A stretch of DNA of 64,000 nt from positions 1 through 64,000 of the forward strand of contig JAXMBM010000031.1 of NCBI GenBank assembly GCA_046349855.1, read 5' to 3'. Positions within the stretch are counted from its first letter, which is position 1. The number at the start of each line of letters is the position of its first letter. The notes beneath the pieces were generated by a model that had not been told where the DNA came from, did no database searches, and worked only from the letters and a program-made list of their open reading frames with translations. Made by a program: the position numbers and the translations under genes. Shown in pieces: positions 1 to 10,033 of the stretch. The stretch is from CAIXSC01 sp046349855 (GTDB lineage: Bacteria; Planctomycetota; Planctomycetia; Pirellulales; Pirellulaceae).

Positions 1-564
1 GTCGGCCACCGGCAGACCCGGACACATGGCGAGAAACCCGGGCAGGTTCTCGTTCTCGGTGCCGAGCCCGTACGTCAGCCATGCTCCCATGCTGGGACGG
101 GACAGTCGTTCATCGCCGCAGTTCATCAGCCGCATCGACTGTTCGTGATTGGGTGTGTTGGCATGGAGCGAGCGGACGATGCACAGGTCATCGGCGTGTC
201 GGGCGGTGCGCGCGAAAATCTCGCTGATCTCGCTGCCGCACTCCCCGTAGCGCTGAAACTTGAAAGGCGAGGGGAGGGCAGCGCCGGTGTGCCGTTCGGT
301 GGTCAAATTCCCGGCCGGGAGAGGCTGGCCAGCGTAGCGCTCGAGTGCCGGTTTGGGATCAAACGTGTCCACCTGCGAGGGGCCACCGTTGAGATAGATG
401 TGGATCAGGTGCCGAGCCTGGGCGGGAAAATGGGGCGGGCGGGGAGCCAGAGGCGAGGCGGGTTCGGCAGCGGATGTGGGCTGCTGCGCGAGCAGTCCGG
501 CGAGTCCGATCAGACCGAGTCCTGTGCCGGTGCGGGCCAGCCAGTCACGACGGTTGAGAGGCAT
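1..564 (-). CDS. DUF1501 family secreted protein (3' end cut by window edge)
   Basis: The first 188 codons of a DUF1501 protein are visible; the rest lies left of the window. The N-terminus reads MPLNRRDWLARTG, a twin-arginine-like signal (NRRDWL), followed by a hydrophobic LGLIGLAGLLA stretch, so export is likely. The family hallmarks HLIHIYLNGGPSQVDTFDPK and the later PSMGAWLTYGLG are present. DUF1501 proteins are sulfatase-like in fold, very numerous in Planctomycetota, and nearly always paired with a PSCyt/DUF1553 gene, as here: the partner lies immediately upstream on the same strand, 68 nt away. The biochemical role is not established. The start at 564 has a purine-rich GGAGGAAG just upstream. 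Confidence 0.93.
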   Translation of the reverse strand, partial: MPLNRRDWLARTGTGLGLIGLAGLLAQQPTSAAEPASPLAPRPPHFPAQARHLIHIYLNGGPSQVDTFDPKPALERYAGQPLPAGNLTTERHTGAALPSPFKFQRYGECGSEISEIFARTARHADDLCIVRSLHANTPNHEQSMRLMNCGDERLSRPSMGAWLTYGLGTENENLPGFLAMCPGLPVAD

Positions 565-632
565 GGGGCACTTCCTCCAAGATTCCAGCCAAGGTATCGG
601 GCCCGCCCCGCGGGCCCGAGGCCGCAGGTAAC

Positions 633-3488
633 TCAGTCCAGGTACATCAATTCGTTGGAACTCAGCAGGATCTGCGCCAGCTGTTCCCATCGCGTGAGGC
701 GGGAACCAGGGGCCAGCGGCGTGGCCACAAACGTGGTGCACTCGGCCTGTTCTTCGGCCGCAGGGGGTCGCGCTAACGCGCGGCGGTACAGATATTCGAT
801 CCGCGCTTCCGTCGCCGTGATCCCGGCGGACTCCAGTTGAGCGGCCAGGGATTGGGCCTGAGTGATCATGAACGACGAATTCAGTGCGAACAGGGCCTGT
901 TGCGGAACCATGGTGCGCGGCCGCCGCTCGACCGACTGATCCGGCGCCGCAAAATCGAACGCTCGGAACACGCCCGGCAGACTCTGCCGGTCGACCAGCC
1001 CGTACACGGTGCGCACTCGAGCCTGCGCATCCGCCGCGATCTCCACTGGTCGGCCAGCCAATCGGTGTTCCAAGCGGCCGGAAACCGCCAGCAGCGTGTC
1101 GCGCATGCTCTCCAGATCGAGACGCTGACGCGGCAGCCTCGACCAGAGTTGGTTGTCGGGATCAATCTGCCGCGCGCGGGCCGCATCGGCGGCCATCGTC
1201 GATTGCTGAAACAGACGGGACAGTACCAGTTGCCGGTGGAGATGCTTGAGCGACCAGCCGGCGTCCTGCAGTTCGGCCGCGAGCCAATCGAGCAGTTCGC
1301 GGTGCGGCGGCGAGGCCGATCGCAGTCCAAAATCGCTGGGCGAGGCTGCCAGTGGTTCGCCGAAGTGCCAGTGCCAGATACGATTCGCGATGACGCGCGC
1401 GGTCAGCGGATTGTCGCGCGACACGATGGCGTGAGCCAGCGCCAGTCGTCCACTCCCGGGGCCAAAATCAGCTCGTGGCTCCGCGGTGGCAATGGCCAGA
1501 AAATGTCGCGGCACCGTACGTCCTGGCTGAGACGGATTGCCCCGAGTGAAGATCCGCGGCTCCACCGGCTGCGCCGCATCCTGCAGCACCATGGCGCGCG
1601 GCGGAGCGTGGGGCGAGCGGACCGCCAGCAAATCGATCTCTTTCACCTTGCCGCCGTACGAATCGGTCTCCTGACGCGACATGTATCGCCGAGTCTGACT
1701 CTTGGGGAAATAGCTCGGACTCCCCGGACCGATCACGAGTTCCACCAGTTGTTGCTTTGCCGCGGCCAAGTCCCCGCTTGCCGGACCCGCGCTTGCCTGC
1801 CCGGCATGCGGCGCACCGGTGTTGGACGCACCCGCGTTGGTTGGGGCGATGGGTAGGGAGTCGGCGGCTTCCAGCAGGGCGGCGCCATAAGCGCGAGCCA
1901 TCGCTCCACGGGACATCAGCGGCGCACGCTGCAGCGCTGCCAGGATCAGCGGATTGACATGTCCGCGCTCGGTTCCCGGCGGCTGCTTGGCGGCGGCTGT
2001 CAGTACTTCGGCCGCAGCTGCGGCAAATCGTGCCGGATCGTCGGCCGGCAGAGCGTACAGTTGGTGCCAGAGACCAAACACCGGATCGTCAGGTAGCGCA
2101 CGCCGTTCGATCAGCCTCCGCCACCGCGCCGTGATCGGAGGACGCAGGTCTTCGGGCGCGAGGGAGAGGAAGAAGATGGCGGTCTCCAGCGGATCCGCGG
2201 GCGTTGTGGCGACTCGTTCCAGGTAATCAGGAATCCGCCGACGCGCGGTGTCCGACAGCAACGTGAATTGCTGGTCGACGAAGGCCTGCAGGTCGGCCCG
2301 CTTCTGCCCTGCCTGCTTTTCGAATTCGACTCCACCTGGGATCTCCTGCGGATTGGCAATCAGCGGCGGTTCGAGCGGCGCCTCGCTGCTGGCGAATACT
2401 CCATACAGGGAATAGTAGTCGGCCATCGGCACCGGATCGTACTTATGATCGTGACAGCGAGCGCAGGCTACCGTCAGGCCAAGCAGCCCTCGTCCTACCA
2501 CGTCGATCTGATCGTCGATGATGTCATGCACGTTGTTGTCGTACATCCGCCCGAGGGTGAGAAAACCGAGTGCGGCCAGCCGCCACGGCGCCACGGCGGG
2601 CTCCTGCCGATCGGCCGCCAGTTGATCGGAGACGAACTGGTCGAACGGCAGGTCTTCGTTGAACGCCCGGATCACGTAGTCGCGATACGTATAGGCGTAC
2701 GGGCGAATGCGGTCATCGCCGTACATCAGAACACCGTCTTTGGTGTCGGCAAAGCGGGCGACGTCGAGCCAGTGGCGACCCCAGCGTTCACCATACCGAG
2801 GGGACGCCAGCAGGCGATCGACCACGCGTCCCAACGCCGCTTCCGTGGGTGCCGGATCGTGCAGGAAATCCTCCAGGTCTTCCCAGGTGGGCGGCAAGCC
2901 CGTCAGATCGTAGGTGAGACGGCGGAACAGGGTGCGGCGATCCACCAGCGGCGCCGGTGCCAGGTCGGCCGCCTCGAGCCGTGCCAGGATGAAGTGGTCG
3001 ACCGCCGACCCGGGCCACGCCACGTTCCGCACGTCGGGCAGGGGAGGGCGGGACAGCGGGCGAAACGACCAATGTTCACGATCCGCGTCCGTCACGGTAC
3101 GTTCGGCCGGTCGAGCGACTCGCCCGCCCGTGGACCAGGGGAGGCCCCGCTCGATCCAGCGTTCCAGAACCGCGACTTCGGCGTCCGACAGGCGGGCGTC
3201 CGGCGGCATTTTGAGGCGGCCGGAGTGTTTGACGGCCTGGAGCAGCCGGCTGGCGGCGGGCTGACCGGCGACGGCAGCGGGGCCCGATTCGCCTCCCCGC
3301 AGGACCAGGTCGCGCGAAGTCAGTCGCAACCCGCCGTCTGGTTCGTCGTCGCCATGGCATTCCAGGCAACGGGTGGCCAACAGCGGATGCACCTCCCGTT
3401 CGAACCACTCCTCGGCCTCACCGCACCACAGGCGGCCTCCCTGGGTGGTGAGCAGGACAAACAAGCCGGCCTGGAACCATCCCTTCAT
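633..3488 (-). CDS. PSCyt1-PSCyt2-PSD1 (DUF1549/DUF1553) cytochrome-type protein
   Basis: 951-residue exported protein of the planctomycete cytochrome family. The chosen ATG gives MKGWFQAGLFVLLTTQG, a signal-peptide-like start; an upstream in-frame extension of 87 codons has no signal and is probably untranslated. Domain order: PSCyt1 with a haem-type CxxCH (CLECH, residues 41-45), PSCyt2/DUF1549 (the LTYDLTGLPP block near residue 200), a second CxxCH in VACARCHDHKYDP, and C-terminal PSD1/DUF1553 (VIANRIWHWHFG, then FGLRSASPPHRELLDWLA). The family is known from planctomycetes and is thought to work in polysaccharide degradation or redox chemistry at the cell surface, without firm proof. It is transcribed first, then the DUF1501 gene. 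Confidence 0.93.
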   Translation of the reverse strand: MKGWFQAGLFVLLTTQGGRLWCGEAEEWFEREVHPLLATRCLECHGDDEPDGGLRLTSRDLVLRGGESGPAAVAGQPAASRLLQAVKHSGRLKMPPDARLSDAEVAVLERWIERGLPWSTGGRVARPAERTVTDADREHWSFRPLSRPPLPDVRNVAWPGSAVDHFILARLEAADLAPAPLVDRRTLFRRLTYDLTGLPPTWEDLEDFLHDPAPTEAALGRVVDRLLASPRYGERWGRHWLDVARFADTKDGVLMYGDDRIRPYAYTYRDYVIRAFNEDLPFDQFVSDQLAADRQEPAVAPWRLAALGFLTLGRMYDNNVHDIIDDQIDVVGRGLLGLTVACARCHDHKYDPVPMADYYSLYGVFASSEAPLEPPLIANPQEIPGGVEFEKQAGQKRADLQAFVDQQFTLLSDTARRRIPDYLERVATTPADPLETAIFFLSLAPEDLRPPITARWRRLIERRALPDDPVFGLWHQLYALPADDPARFAAAAAEVLTAAAKQPPGTERGHVNPLILAALQRAPLMSRGAMARAYGAALLEAADSLPIAPTNAGASNTGAPHAGQASAGPASGDLAAAKQQLVELVIGPGSPSYFPKSQTRRYMSRQETDSYGGKVKEIDLLAVRSPHAPPRAMVLQDAAQPVEPRIFTRGNPSQPGRTVPRHFLAIATAEPRADFGPGSGRLALAHAIVSRDNPLTARVIANRIWHWHFGEPLAASPSDFGLRSASPPHRELLDWLAAELQDAGWSLKHLHRQLVLSRLFQQSTMAADAARARQIDPDNQLWSRLPRQRLDLESMRDTLLAVSGRLEHRLAGRPVEIAADAQARVRTVYGLVDRQSLPGVFRAFDFAAPDQSVERRPRTMVPQQALFALNSSFMITQAQSLAAQLESAGITATEARIEYLYRRALARPPAAEEQAECTTFVATPLAPGSRLTRWEQLAQILLSSNELMYLD

Positions 3489-3859
3489 GACGCGATCCTC
3501 CGTTCGGCATTCTAGTCCGGTCCGGGATCGGGGAGCCAGGAGCGGGAGAGTGGGGGATTCAGGGGGTGGGGGGCTGGCGAAAGGTGGGTGGGAGTGCCTC
3601 GAATGGTGGAAAAAGGGCAACGGGCCGGAGGGCTCGGAGGTTGAAACCCCGGAGTCGTCGAGGGCTCCGGGCACATGGTTTGCACAAAGATTGCCGATAA
3701 TAGGACCGTTGTTCGCTTTGTTGCTCGACGCTGCGCGGGAACTGCCCACGAAGTGCGCTCCCGTTGCGGCGCGAGGAGGCAGGAGGCGGAACGGAGGGAT
3801 TGGCTATCGCGTGGCCACCTCGACGATTCCGCCACAACGGATGGGGATTCCTTTACACC
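3489..3859. other. Intergenic region between divergent genes
   Basis: This 371-nt gap separates the divergent cytochrome and ATP-grasp genes and should hold both promoters. I searched it for -35/-10 pairs with 16-18 nt spacing. TTGCAC (3680) and GATAAT (3696) are present but only 10 nt apart. No convincing promoter, hairpin, RNA or small gene was found. Confidence 0.5.
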
Positions 3860-5377
3860 ATGGCGACCGCCACTATGACCAGTACCTCCGCCTCCACGTC
3901 GCCCGTGATGCGATTTCCGGATTACGACACCGAGGGCTTTTACGACGAAATGTTCCTGGCAGGTGGGCAGCCTCGTCCACGGGCCGAATGGCTGGCGTGG
4001 CGGCTGCAGCAGCTGGCGGCGGGCGAGTTACCGCGGCGGCAAAAGGCGGCGGATCTGGCGCTGCTCAACATGGGGATCACGTTCAATGTGTACGGGCACG
4101 CAGCCGGCACGGAGAAAATCTGGCCGTTTGATCTGATTCCGCGGATTATTGAGAGTCGGGAGTGGCAGCAGATCGAAGCCGGATTGCGGCAACGGATTAC
4201 GGCCCTCAATCTGTTCATTGACGACCTGTACCACGATCAGAAGATCGTGCGGGACGGGGTCTTTCCCGAATACATGGCGCGGTCGGCGAAGAACTTCCTC
4301 CAGCCCTGCGCCGGACTGAATCCACCGCGCGGCCGCTGGTGCCACATCACGGGGACCGATCTGATCCGGGACACCGACGGTCAAGTCTACGTGCTGGAAG
4401 ACAATCTCCGCTGTCCATCGGGCGTTTCTTATGTGATCGAGAATCGCGAGGTGATGAAGCGCACCTTCCCGCAGCTGTTCCAGGGGATGTCGGTGTTGGC
4501 GGTGGAGGACTATCCGGAGCATCTGTTGAAGATGCTGCAGTACATAGCTCCGCCGTCGGCCGGTTCGGATCCGAACGTGGTGGTATTGACGCCCGGCATC
4601 TACAACTCGGCCTATTTCGAACATTGTTTCCTTGCGCAGCAGATGGGGGTCGAGCTGGTTCAGGGCTCGGACCTGGTGGTGCACGATGGTTTCGTCAAGA
4701 TGCGGACGACGCGTGGCCTGCAGCGGGTCGACGTCATCTATCGGCGGATCGACGACGACTTCTTGGATCCGCAGGTGTTCCGCGCCGATTCCACGCTGGG
4801 CGTGCGCGGGCTGATGGACGTCTATCGGGCCGGGCGTGTGGCGCTGGCCAACGCACCGGGGACGGGAGTGGCGGATGACAAGGCGGTGTACGCCTACGTG
4901 CCGAAGATGATCAAGTATTATCTGGGTGAGGACATCAAGCTGCCGAATGTGCCGACGTACTTGTGTGCCGACGACAAGGAGCGCGAGTACGTGTTGGCCA
5001 ATCTGGAGCGGCTGGTGATCAAACCGGCGAACGAATCGGGCGGGTACGGGATTCTGCTGGGCCCGCGGGCGTCGCGGGAGCAACTGGAGAAGTACCGCGA
5101 GCTGATCCGGAGCAATCCGCGGAACTACGTGGCTCAGCCGATGATGGCCCTGTCGCGTGTGCCGACGATTGTCGGGGATCATCTGGAGGGGCGGCATGTC
5201 GACCTGCGGCCGTACATCCTGTACGGCGAGGACATCTACATCCTTCCCGGCGGATTGACGCGCGTGGCCCTGGTGAAGGGGTCGCTGGTCGTCAATTCAT
5301 CCCAAGGGGGAGGGAGCAAGGACACGTGGGTGCTGAAGAACGGCACGCCGCGCGTTCCGGCACCGCACCTGGGTTGA
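3860..5377 (+). CDS. Circularly permuted ATP-grasp protein (DUF404/DUF407), apparently intact
   Basis: 505-residue circularly permuted ATP-grasp ligase (COG2308 type). Visible family motifs are MGITFNVYG (71-79), VLEDNLRCPSG (178-188, with acidic and Asn residues expected to hold Mg-ATP), GIYNSAYFEHCFLA, and the nucleotide-binding VIKPANESGGYG (386-397) with its lysine and glycine-rich loop. All look intact, in contrast to the paralogue at 10034. Members are predicted to make amide bonds in peptides or small molecules; no substrate is known. It opens a five-gene same-strand cluster with alpha-E, transglutaminase and DUF2126 genes, the amidoligase neighbourhood predicted by comparative genomics. 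The ATG at 3860 was chosen because the family homology begins shortly after; the Met at residue 6 is an alternative. Confidence 0.92.
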   Translation: MATATMTSTSASTSPVMRFPDYDTEGFYDEMFLAGGQPRPRAEWLAWRLQQLAAGELPRRQKAADLALLNMGITFNVYGHAAGTEKIWPFDLIPRIIESREWQQIEAGLRQRITALNLFIDDLYHDQKIVRDGVFPEYMARSAKNFLQPCAGLNPPRGRWCHITGTDLIRDTDGQVYVLEDNLRCPSGVSYVIENREVMKRTFPQLFQGMSVLAVEDYPEHLLKMLQYIAPPSAGSDPNVVVLTPGIYNSAYFEHCFLAQQMGVELVQGSDLVVHDGFVKMRTTRGLQRVDVIYRRIDDDFLDPQVFRADSTLGVRGLMDVYRAGRVALANAPGTGVADDKAVYAYVPKMIKYYLGEDIKLPNVPTYLCADDKEREYVLANLERLVIKPANESGGYGILLGPRASREQLEKYRELIRSNPRNYVAQPMMALSRVPTIVGDHLEGRHVDLRPYILYGEDIYILPGGLTRVALVKGSLVVNSSQGGGSKDTWVLKNGTPRVPAPHLG

Positions 5378-5476
5378 GAATCTATGGAACGGCGTGGTAG
5401 CCGAATCTGCTGCCGGGGAGGCAGCGGACCGCGGCGCGCCCTGGCGGGCTGTCCTTACCCATCCTGAGAAGCTGAC

Positions 5477-6433
5477 ATGTTGAGCCGCGTTGCCGATTCG
5501 ATCTTCTGGATGTCGCGCTACGTCGAGCGGGCGGAGAACGTGGCCCGCTTCATCGACGTCAACCTGACCCTGTCGCTCGACCTGGGGCCCGATGCGCCGC
5601 ATCAATGGGACCCTTTGATCTATACGACGGGTGACGAGACCGATTTCTATCAGCGGTACGGCGAGGCGACACAAACGAACGTGCTCGAGTTCCTCACATT
5701 CGACGAACAGAATCCGAACTCGATTCTCTCCTGTCTCCGCGGGGCGCGCGAGAACGCGCGCACGGTTCGGGAAATGATCAGCACCACCATGTGGGAAGAA
5801 CTCAACAAGTTCTACCTGCTCGTCCGCTCGGCCACGCCGGCGCACGTGGTGGCGGCGCCGTTTGAGTTTTTCAATCAGATCCGGCAGGCCGGCTATGTGC
5901 TGGAAGGGGCCACCGAAGCGACCATGTCGCACGGCGAAGCCTGGCATTTCCGTCGCCTGGGGCGACTGCTGGAACGTGCCGACAAGACTTCGCGGATCCT
6001 CGACGTGAAGTACTTTGTGCTGTTACCGAATGCCACCGATGTGGGCATGTCGCTCGATACGATCCAGTGGGCCGCACTGCTCAAGTCGACCAGTTCGCTG
6101 GAAGCCTACCGCAAAGCCATCGGTCGCATCGTCCCTTCGCACGTGGCCCAGTTCCTGTTGCTCGATCGCGACTTTCCCCGCGCGGTCTACTTCTGCCTGC
6201 TGCGGGCCGAACAGTCGCTGTTGTCGATTACCGGCGGCACGGCCGGTTCCCATCACAATATTGCCGAACAGCGGCTGGGCCGGCTGCGGGCCGAATTCGA
6301 CTACATGACGATGGACGAGATCATCGCGCGCGGATTGCACGAATTCATCGACGGCCTGCAGACGCGACTGAACGATGTCGGCGAAGCCGTGTTCGAAACC
6401 TTCTTTGCCAACCAGACGGTGGGACCTGCCTGA
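5477..6433 (+). CDS. Alpha-E domain protein (DUF403)
   Basis: 318-residue, mainly helical alpha-E domain protein. The opening MLSRVADSIFWMSRYVERAE is the family signature, with the FWxxRYxERAE core. Alpha-E proteins nearly always accompany circularly permuted ATP-grasp and transglutaminase-like genes and are thought to be accessory or scaffold components of that peptide-ligation system; no catalytic activity is demonstrated. It lies 99 nt after the ATP-grasp gene and 60 nt before the transglutaminase/DUF2126 gene, so co-transcription is likely. A second alpha-E domain is fused to the ATP-grasp encoded at 10034-12616. Confidence 0.92.
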   Translation: MLSRVADSIFWMSRYVERAENVARFIDVNLTLSLDLGPDAPHQWDPLIYTTGDETDFYQRYGEATQTNVLEFLTFDEQNPNSILSCLRGARENARTVREMISTTMWEELNKFYLLVRSATPAHVVAAPFEFFNQIRQAGYVLEGATEATMSHGEAWHFRRLGRLLERADKTSRILDVKYFVLLPNATDVGMSLDTIQWAALLKSTSSLEAYRKAIGRIVPSHVAQFLLLDRDFPRAVYFCLLRAEQSLLSITGGTAGSHHNIAEQRLGRLRAEFDYMTMDEIIARGLHEFIDGLQTRLNDVGEAVFETFFANQTVGPA

Positions 6434-6493
6434 CGGCCCGTTGGCCGTTCGGCGGTCCCCCGCCGTCACCGACCCTTAGTTTCGTGAGTTGTT

Positions 6494-9400
6494 ATGGCCA
6501 TCCGTGTTGGGCTTCATCATCGCACTCGGTACGAGTTTGACCGGCATATTAACCTGGCCCCGCACGTGGTGCGGCTGCGCCCGGCGCCGCACTGCCGAAC
6601 ACCCGTCGTGAGTTATTCGCTGCGCGTCCAGCCGACGCAGCACTTTCTCAACTGGCAGCAGGATCCTCACGGCAATTTTCTTGCGCGGCTGGTGTTTCCC
6701 AAGCCGGCACGCGAGCTGCAGATCGAGGTGGACCTGATCGCCGAACTGACGGTCATCAATCCGTTCGACTTCTTTCTCGAACCCGACGCCACCGAATTCC
6801 CGTTCCGCTACGAAAGCTGGCTGGACACCGAACTGCTCCCCTACCGCCAGGCGTTGCCGGCCGGTCCGCGGATGCGCGAATTCCTGGCTGGCGTGCCGCG
6901 TGCGGAGCGGAGGACGGTTGATTTTCTGGTGAGTGTCAATCGGTACGTGCACGACCACGTGAAGTATCTCATCCGGCTCGAACCGGGCGTGCAGACGTGC
7001 GAGGAAACGTTGTCGCTGCAGAGCGGTTCGTGTCGCGATTCGGCGTGGCTGCTCGTGCAGCTGCTGCGCCATCTGGGATTGGCCGCGCGCTTCGTGTCGG
7101 GATACCTCATTCAGCTCACCCCGGACGTCAAAGCACTCGACGGACCGACCGGCACCGATCGTGACTTTACCGATCTGCATGCCTGGACCGAGGTGTATCT
7201 GCCGGGAGCCGGCTGGGTTGGACTCGATCCCACTTCCGGGCTGTTGGCCGCCGAGGGGCACTTGCCTTTGGCCGCCACTCCCGATCCGACTTCGGCGGCA
7301 CCGGTCACGGGCGCGATCGATCCGTGCGAGGTGAAATTCGACTTTGCGATGTCGGTGCAGCGGGTCCACGAAGATCCCCGGGTGACCAAGCCGTACACCG
7401 ACGAGCAGTGGACGCGGATCGAGGCGTTGGGTCAGCACGTCGACTCGGAGCTGGCCGCTCAGGATGCCCGATTGACGATGGGGGGAGAGCCGACCTTTGT
7501 GTCGATCGACGACATGGAGGGGGCCGAGTGGAATGTGGCGGCGCTGGGGCCGCGGAAGCGGCAGTTGGCCGGAGAACTGTTCCACCGTCTGGCGGCCCGG
7601 TTCGCCCAGGGACCGCTGTTGCACTACGGACAGGGGAAGTGGTATCCGGGCGAGTCGCTGCCGCGGTGGGCGCTGAGCTGCTACTGGCGAACCGACGGAC
7701 TGCCGATCTGGCACGATCCGCGCTGGATTGCCGACGACGATACCCCCGGTTCCTGGGGCTCGCTGGAAGCCCAACGATTCATCGCCGCCCTGGCCGCGCG
7801 GCTGCGCGTGCCCGAAGAGTGTGCGATCGCAGCCTACGAGGATGCCTGGTATTACCTGTGGAAGGAACGCCGCCTGCCGGTGAACGTCGACCCGCTCCAT
7901 TCGAATCTGCGGGATGCCGAGGAACGCGAGCGGCTGGCCCGCGTGTTCGAACAGGGGCTGGAGTCGATTATTGGCTATGCGCTGCCGCTGCGCGTACGGC
8001 AGTCAGGCGAACAACGCGTGGAATGGCAAAGCGGGCCGTGGTTCGTCCGACCCGAGCGCATGTATCTCATTCCCGGCGACTCGCCGATGGGATTCCGGTT
8101 GCCTCTCGATTCGCTCCCCTGGGCGGCGCCGAGCGACATCCAGGAAGTACGCGAACTTGACCCGTTCGCCGAACGCGGAGAATTGCCGGCCTACGAACGG
8201 CGGCGGGAACGGAGCGAGCAGGGACGATTGTGGACGATGGCCCGCGGCCGGGCTGCGGTTGCTGCGCGGGAGCGGCAGTGGATTCGCCAGTTCGCGTCCT
8301 CGCCCGCGATCGACGTCCATCCCGACGGGTACGACGACGAATTGGCCGCCGGTGGCGGTAACGGTACGGGCCGCCGCTCGGGTGCCGATGAAGGTGGTCG
8401 CGGAGCAGGGGGAGAGTGGCAGCGGCCGGAGCGAGGTGAGTCGGCCCGGCACCTGATTCGCACGGCCCTGTGTGTCCAGGCACGCGAAGGGCGGCTCCAC
8501 GTGTTCCTCCCGCCGGTCTCGCATCTGGAAGAGTACCTCGATCTGATCAGTCACATCGAGCGGACGGCGGCAGATCTGGAGTACCCGGTGCGCATCGAGG
8601 GGTATCCGCCGCCGCACGACCATCGGCTGCGCCATTTCAAGATCACTCCGGATCCGGGAGTGATTGAAGTGAACACTCAGCCCGCCGCCAGCTGGCAGGA
8701 ACTGGTGGGGAACACCACGACGCTGTACGACGAAGCGCGGCTGTCGCGGTTGGGAACCGAAAAGTTCATGCTCGACGGCCGGCATACGGGGACCGGCGGC
8801 GGCAATCACGTGGTGATGGGGGGGCCGACCGCGGCCGACAGTCCGTTCCTGCGGCGTCCCGATCTGTTGCGTAGTCTGGTGGCCTACTGGCTCAATCGCC
8901 CGTCGTTGTCCTATCTGTTTTCCGGACTGTTCGTTGGTCCGACCAGTCAGGCGCCACGCGTCGACGAGGCGCGGCACGAGGCGGTGTACGAGTTGGAAAC
9001 GGCGTTTTCGCTGCTCCCTTCCCAGGGAACTCCACCGCCCTGGCTGGTGGATCGGCTGTTCCGGCATCTGCTGGTTGACGTGACGGGAAACACGCATCGC
9101 GCCGAGTTCTGCATCGACAAGTTGTTTTCGCCCGACAGTTCCACGGGGCGGCTAGGGCTGGTGGAGTTCCGCGGGTTCGAGATGCCGCCCCACGCGCGGA
9201 TGAGTCTGGCGCAGCAACTGTTGCTGAGGGCGCTGGTGGCTCGCTTCTGGACCCAGCCGTACTCGGAACGGCCGGTGCGCTGGGGAACGGCACTCCACGA
9301 CCGCTTCCTGCTGCCACATTTCGTCGCCGCCGATTTCGCCGAGGTGCTGGAGGAACTGCGCCGCGCCGGTTTCGCGTTTGAGCAGGAGTGGTATGCACCG

Positions 9401-9982
9401 CACTTTGAGTTCCGCTTCCCGCTGGTCGGCGAAGTTACTCGGCAAGGTGTGCAGTTGGAACTGCGGCAGGCGATCGAGCCATGGAACGTGCTGGGTGAGG
9501 AACAGGGAGGCGGGGGGACGGTGCGGTTCGTTGATTCGTCGGTGGAACGACTGCAGATCAAGGTCCGGGGGCTGACGGGAGGCCGTTTCGTGGTGGCCTG
9601 CAATGGCCGCCGCGTGCCGCTTCATCCCACCGGCACTCCCGGCGAGTACGTCGCGGGTGTCCGTTTCCGCGCGTGGCAGCCGCCCTCTTGCCTGCATCCG
9701 ACGATCGGCGTGCACACACCGTTGGTCTTCGATGTCATCGATGCCTGGAATCAACGCTCGATCGGCGGCTGTACGTGGCACGTTGCGCATCCGGGGGGAC
9801 GCAACTTCGAACGGTTCCCGGTGAACGCTTATGAAGCGGAGAGTCGGCGGATCGCGCGGTTCTTCCCAGCGGGACACACTCCCGGAGCCACGGCGAAGTT
9901 GCCGGTGGAGGAACACAATTCCGATTATCCTCTGACGCTCGACCTGCGGCGCCCCATCGAACTGGCGACGCTGAACGAGTAA
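6494..9982 (+). CDS. Transglutaminase-like protease fused to DUF2126 putative amidoligase
   Basis: 1162-residue two-part protein. Residues 1-250 are a bacterial transglutaminase-like module: a beta-rich N-terminal domain (HHRTRYEFD) and a core with the Cys-His-Asp triad readable as Cys180 (SGSCRDSAW), His229 (DLHAWTE) and Asp245 (GLDPTSG). Residues from about 300 to the end are DUF2126, with LTMGGEPTFVSIDD, a KWYPGESLPRWA block and later VIEVNTQPAASWQELV and TGTGGGNHVVMGGPT. Pfam describes DUF2126 as a putative amidoligase related to glutamine-synthetase-like ligases. The fusion joins a likely peptide-cleaving or cross-linking enzyme to a likely amide-bond-forming enzyme. A charged, glycine-rich insert (about residues 615-650) interrupts DUF2126. 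No signal peptide is seen, so a cytoplasmic role is likely. Confidence 0.93.
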   Translation: MAIRVGLHHRTRYEFDRHINLAPHVVRLRPAPHCRTPVVSYSLRVQPTQHFLNWQQDPHGNFLARLVFPKPARELQIEVDLIAELTVINPFDFFLEPDATEFPFRYESWLDTELLPYRQALPAGPRMREFLAGVPRAERRTVDFLVSVNRYVHDHVKYLIRLEPGVQTCEETLSLQSGSCRDSAWLLVQLLRHLGLAARFVSGYLIQLTPDVKALDGPTGTDRDFTDLHAWTEVYLPGAGWVGLDPTSGLLAAEGHLPLAATPDPTSAAPVTGAIDPCEVKFDFAMSVQRVHEDPRVTKPYTDEQWTRIEALGQHVDSELAAQDARLTMGGEPTFVSIDDMEGAEWNVAALGPRKRQLAGELFHRLAARFAQGPLLHYGQGKWYPGESLPRWALSCYWRTDGLPIWHDPRWIADDDTPGSWGSLEAQRFIAALAARLRVPEECAIAAYEDAWYYLWKERRLPVNVDPLHSNLRDAEERERLARVFEQGLESIIGYALPLRVRQSGEQRVEWQSGPWFVRPERMYLIPGDSPMGFRLPLDSLPWAAPSDIQEVRELDPFAERGELPAYERRRERSEQGRLWTMARGRAAVAARERQWIRQFASSPAIDVHPDGYDDELAAGGGNGTGRRSGADEGGRGAGGEWQRPERGESARHLIRTALCVQAREGRLHVFLPPVSHLEEYLDLISHIERTAADLEYPVRIEGYPPPHDHRLRHFKITPDPGVIEVNTQPAASWQELVGNTTTLYDEARLSRLGTEKFMLDGRHTGTGGGNHVVMGGPTAADSPFLRRPDLLRSLVAYWLNRPSLSYLFSGLFVGPTSQAPRVDEARHEAVYELETAFSLLPSQGTPPPWLVDRLFRHLLVDVTGNTHRAEFCIDKLFSPDSSTGRLGLVEFRGFEMPPHARMSLAQQLLLRALVARFWTQPYSERPVRWGTALHDRFLLPHFVAADFAEVLEELRRAGFAFEQEWYAPHFEFRFPLVGEVTRQGVQLELRQAIEPWNVLGEEQGGGGTVRFVDSSVERLQIKVRGLTGGRFVVACNGRRVPLHPTGTPGEYVAGVRFRAWQPPSCLHPTIGVHTPLVFDVIDAWNQRSIGGCTWHVAHPGGRNFERFPVNAYEAESRRIARFFPAGHTPGATAKLPVEEHNSDYPLTLDLRRPIELATLNE

Positions 9983-10033
9983 TCTGGAGCATAGGACTCG
10001 ACTGTTTGGGACCTTAGCACAACACGGGGACCG

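Noticed and set aside
2268..3515. A 415-codon plus-strand frame opposite the DUF1553 gene
   Set aside because: Shadow of a well-supported minus-strand gene; no domain-like motifs and no ribosome site.
3680..3701. TTGCAC and GATAAT as a promoter for the ATP-grasp cluster
   Set aside because: Spacing is only 10 nt, too short for a sigma-70 promoter.
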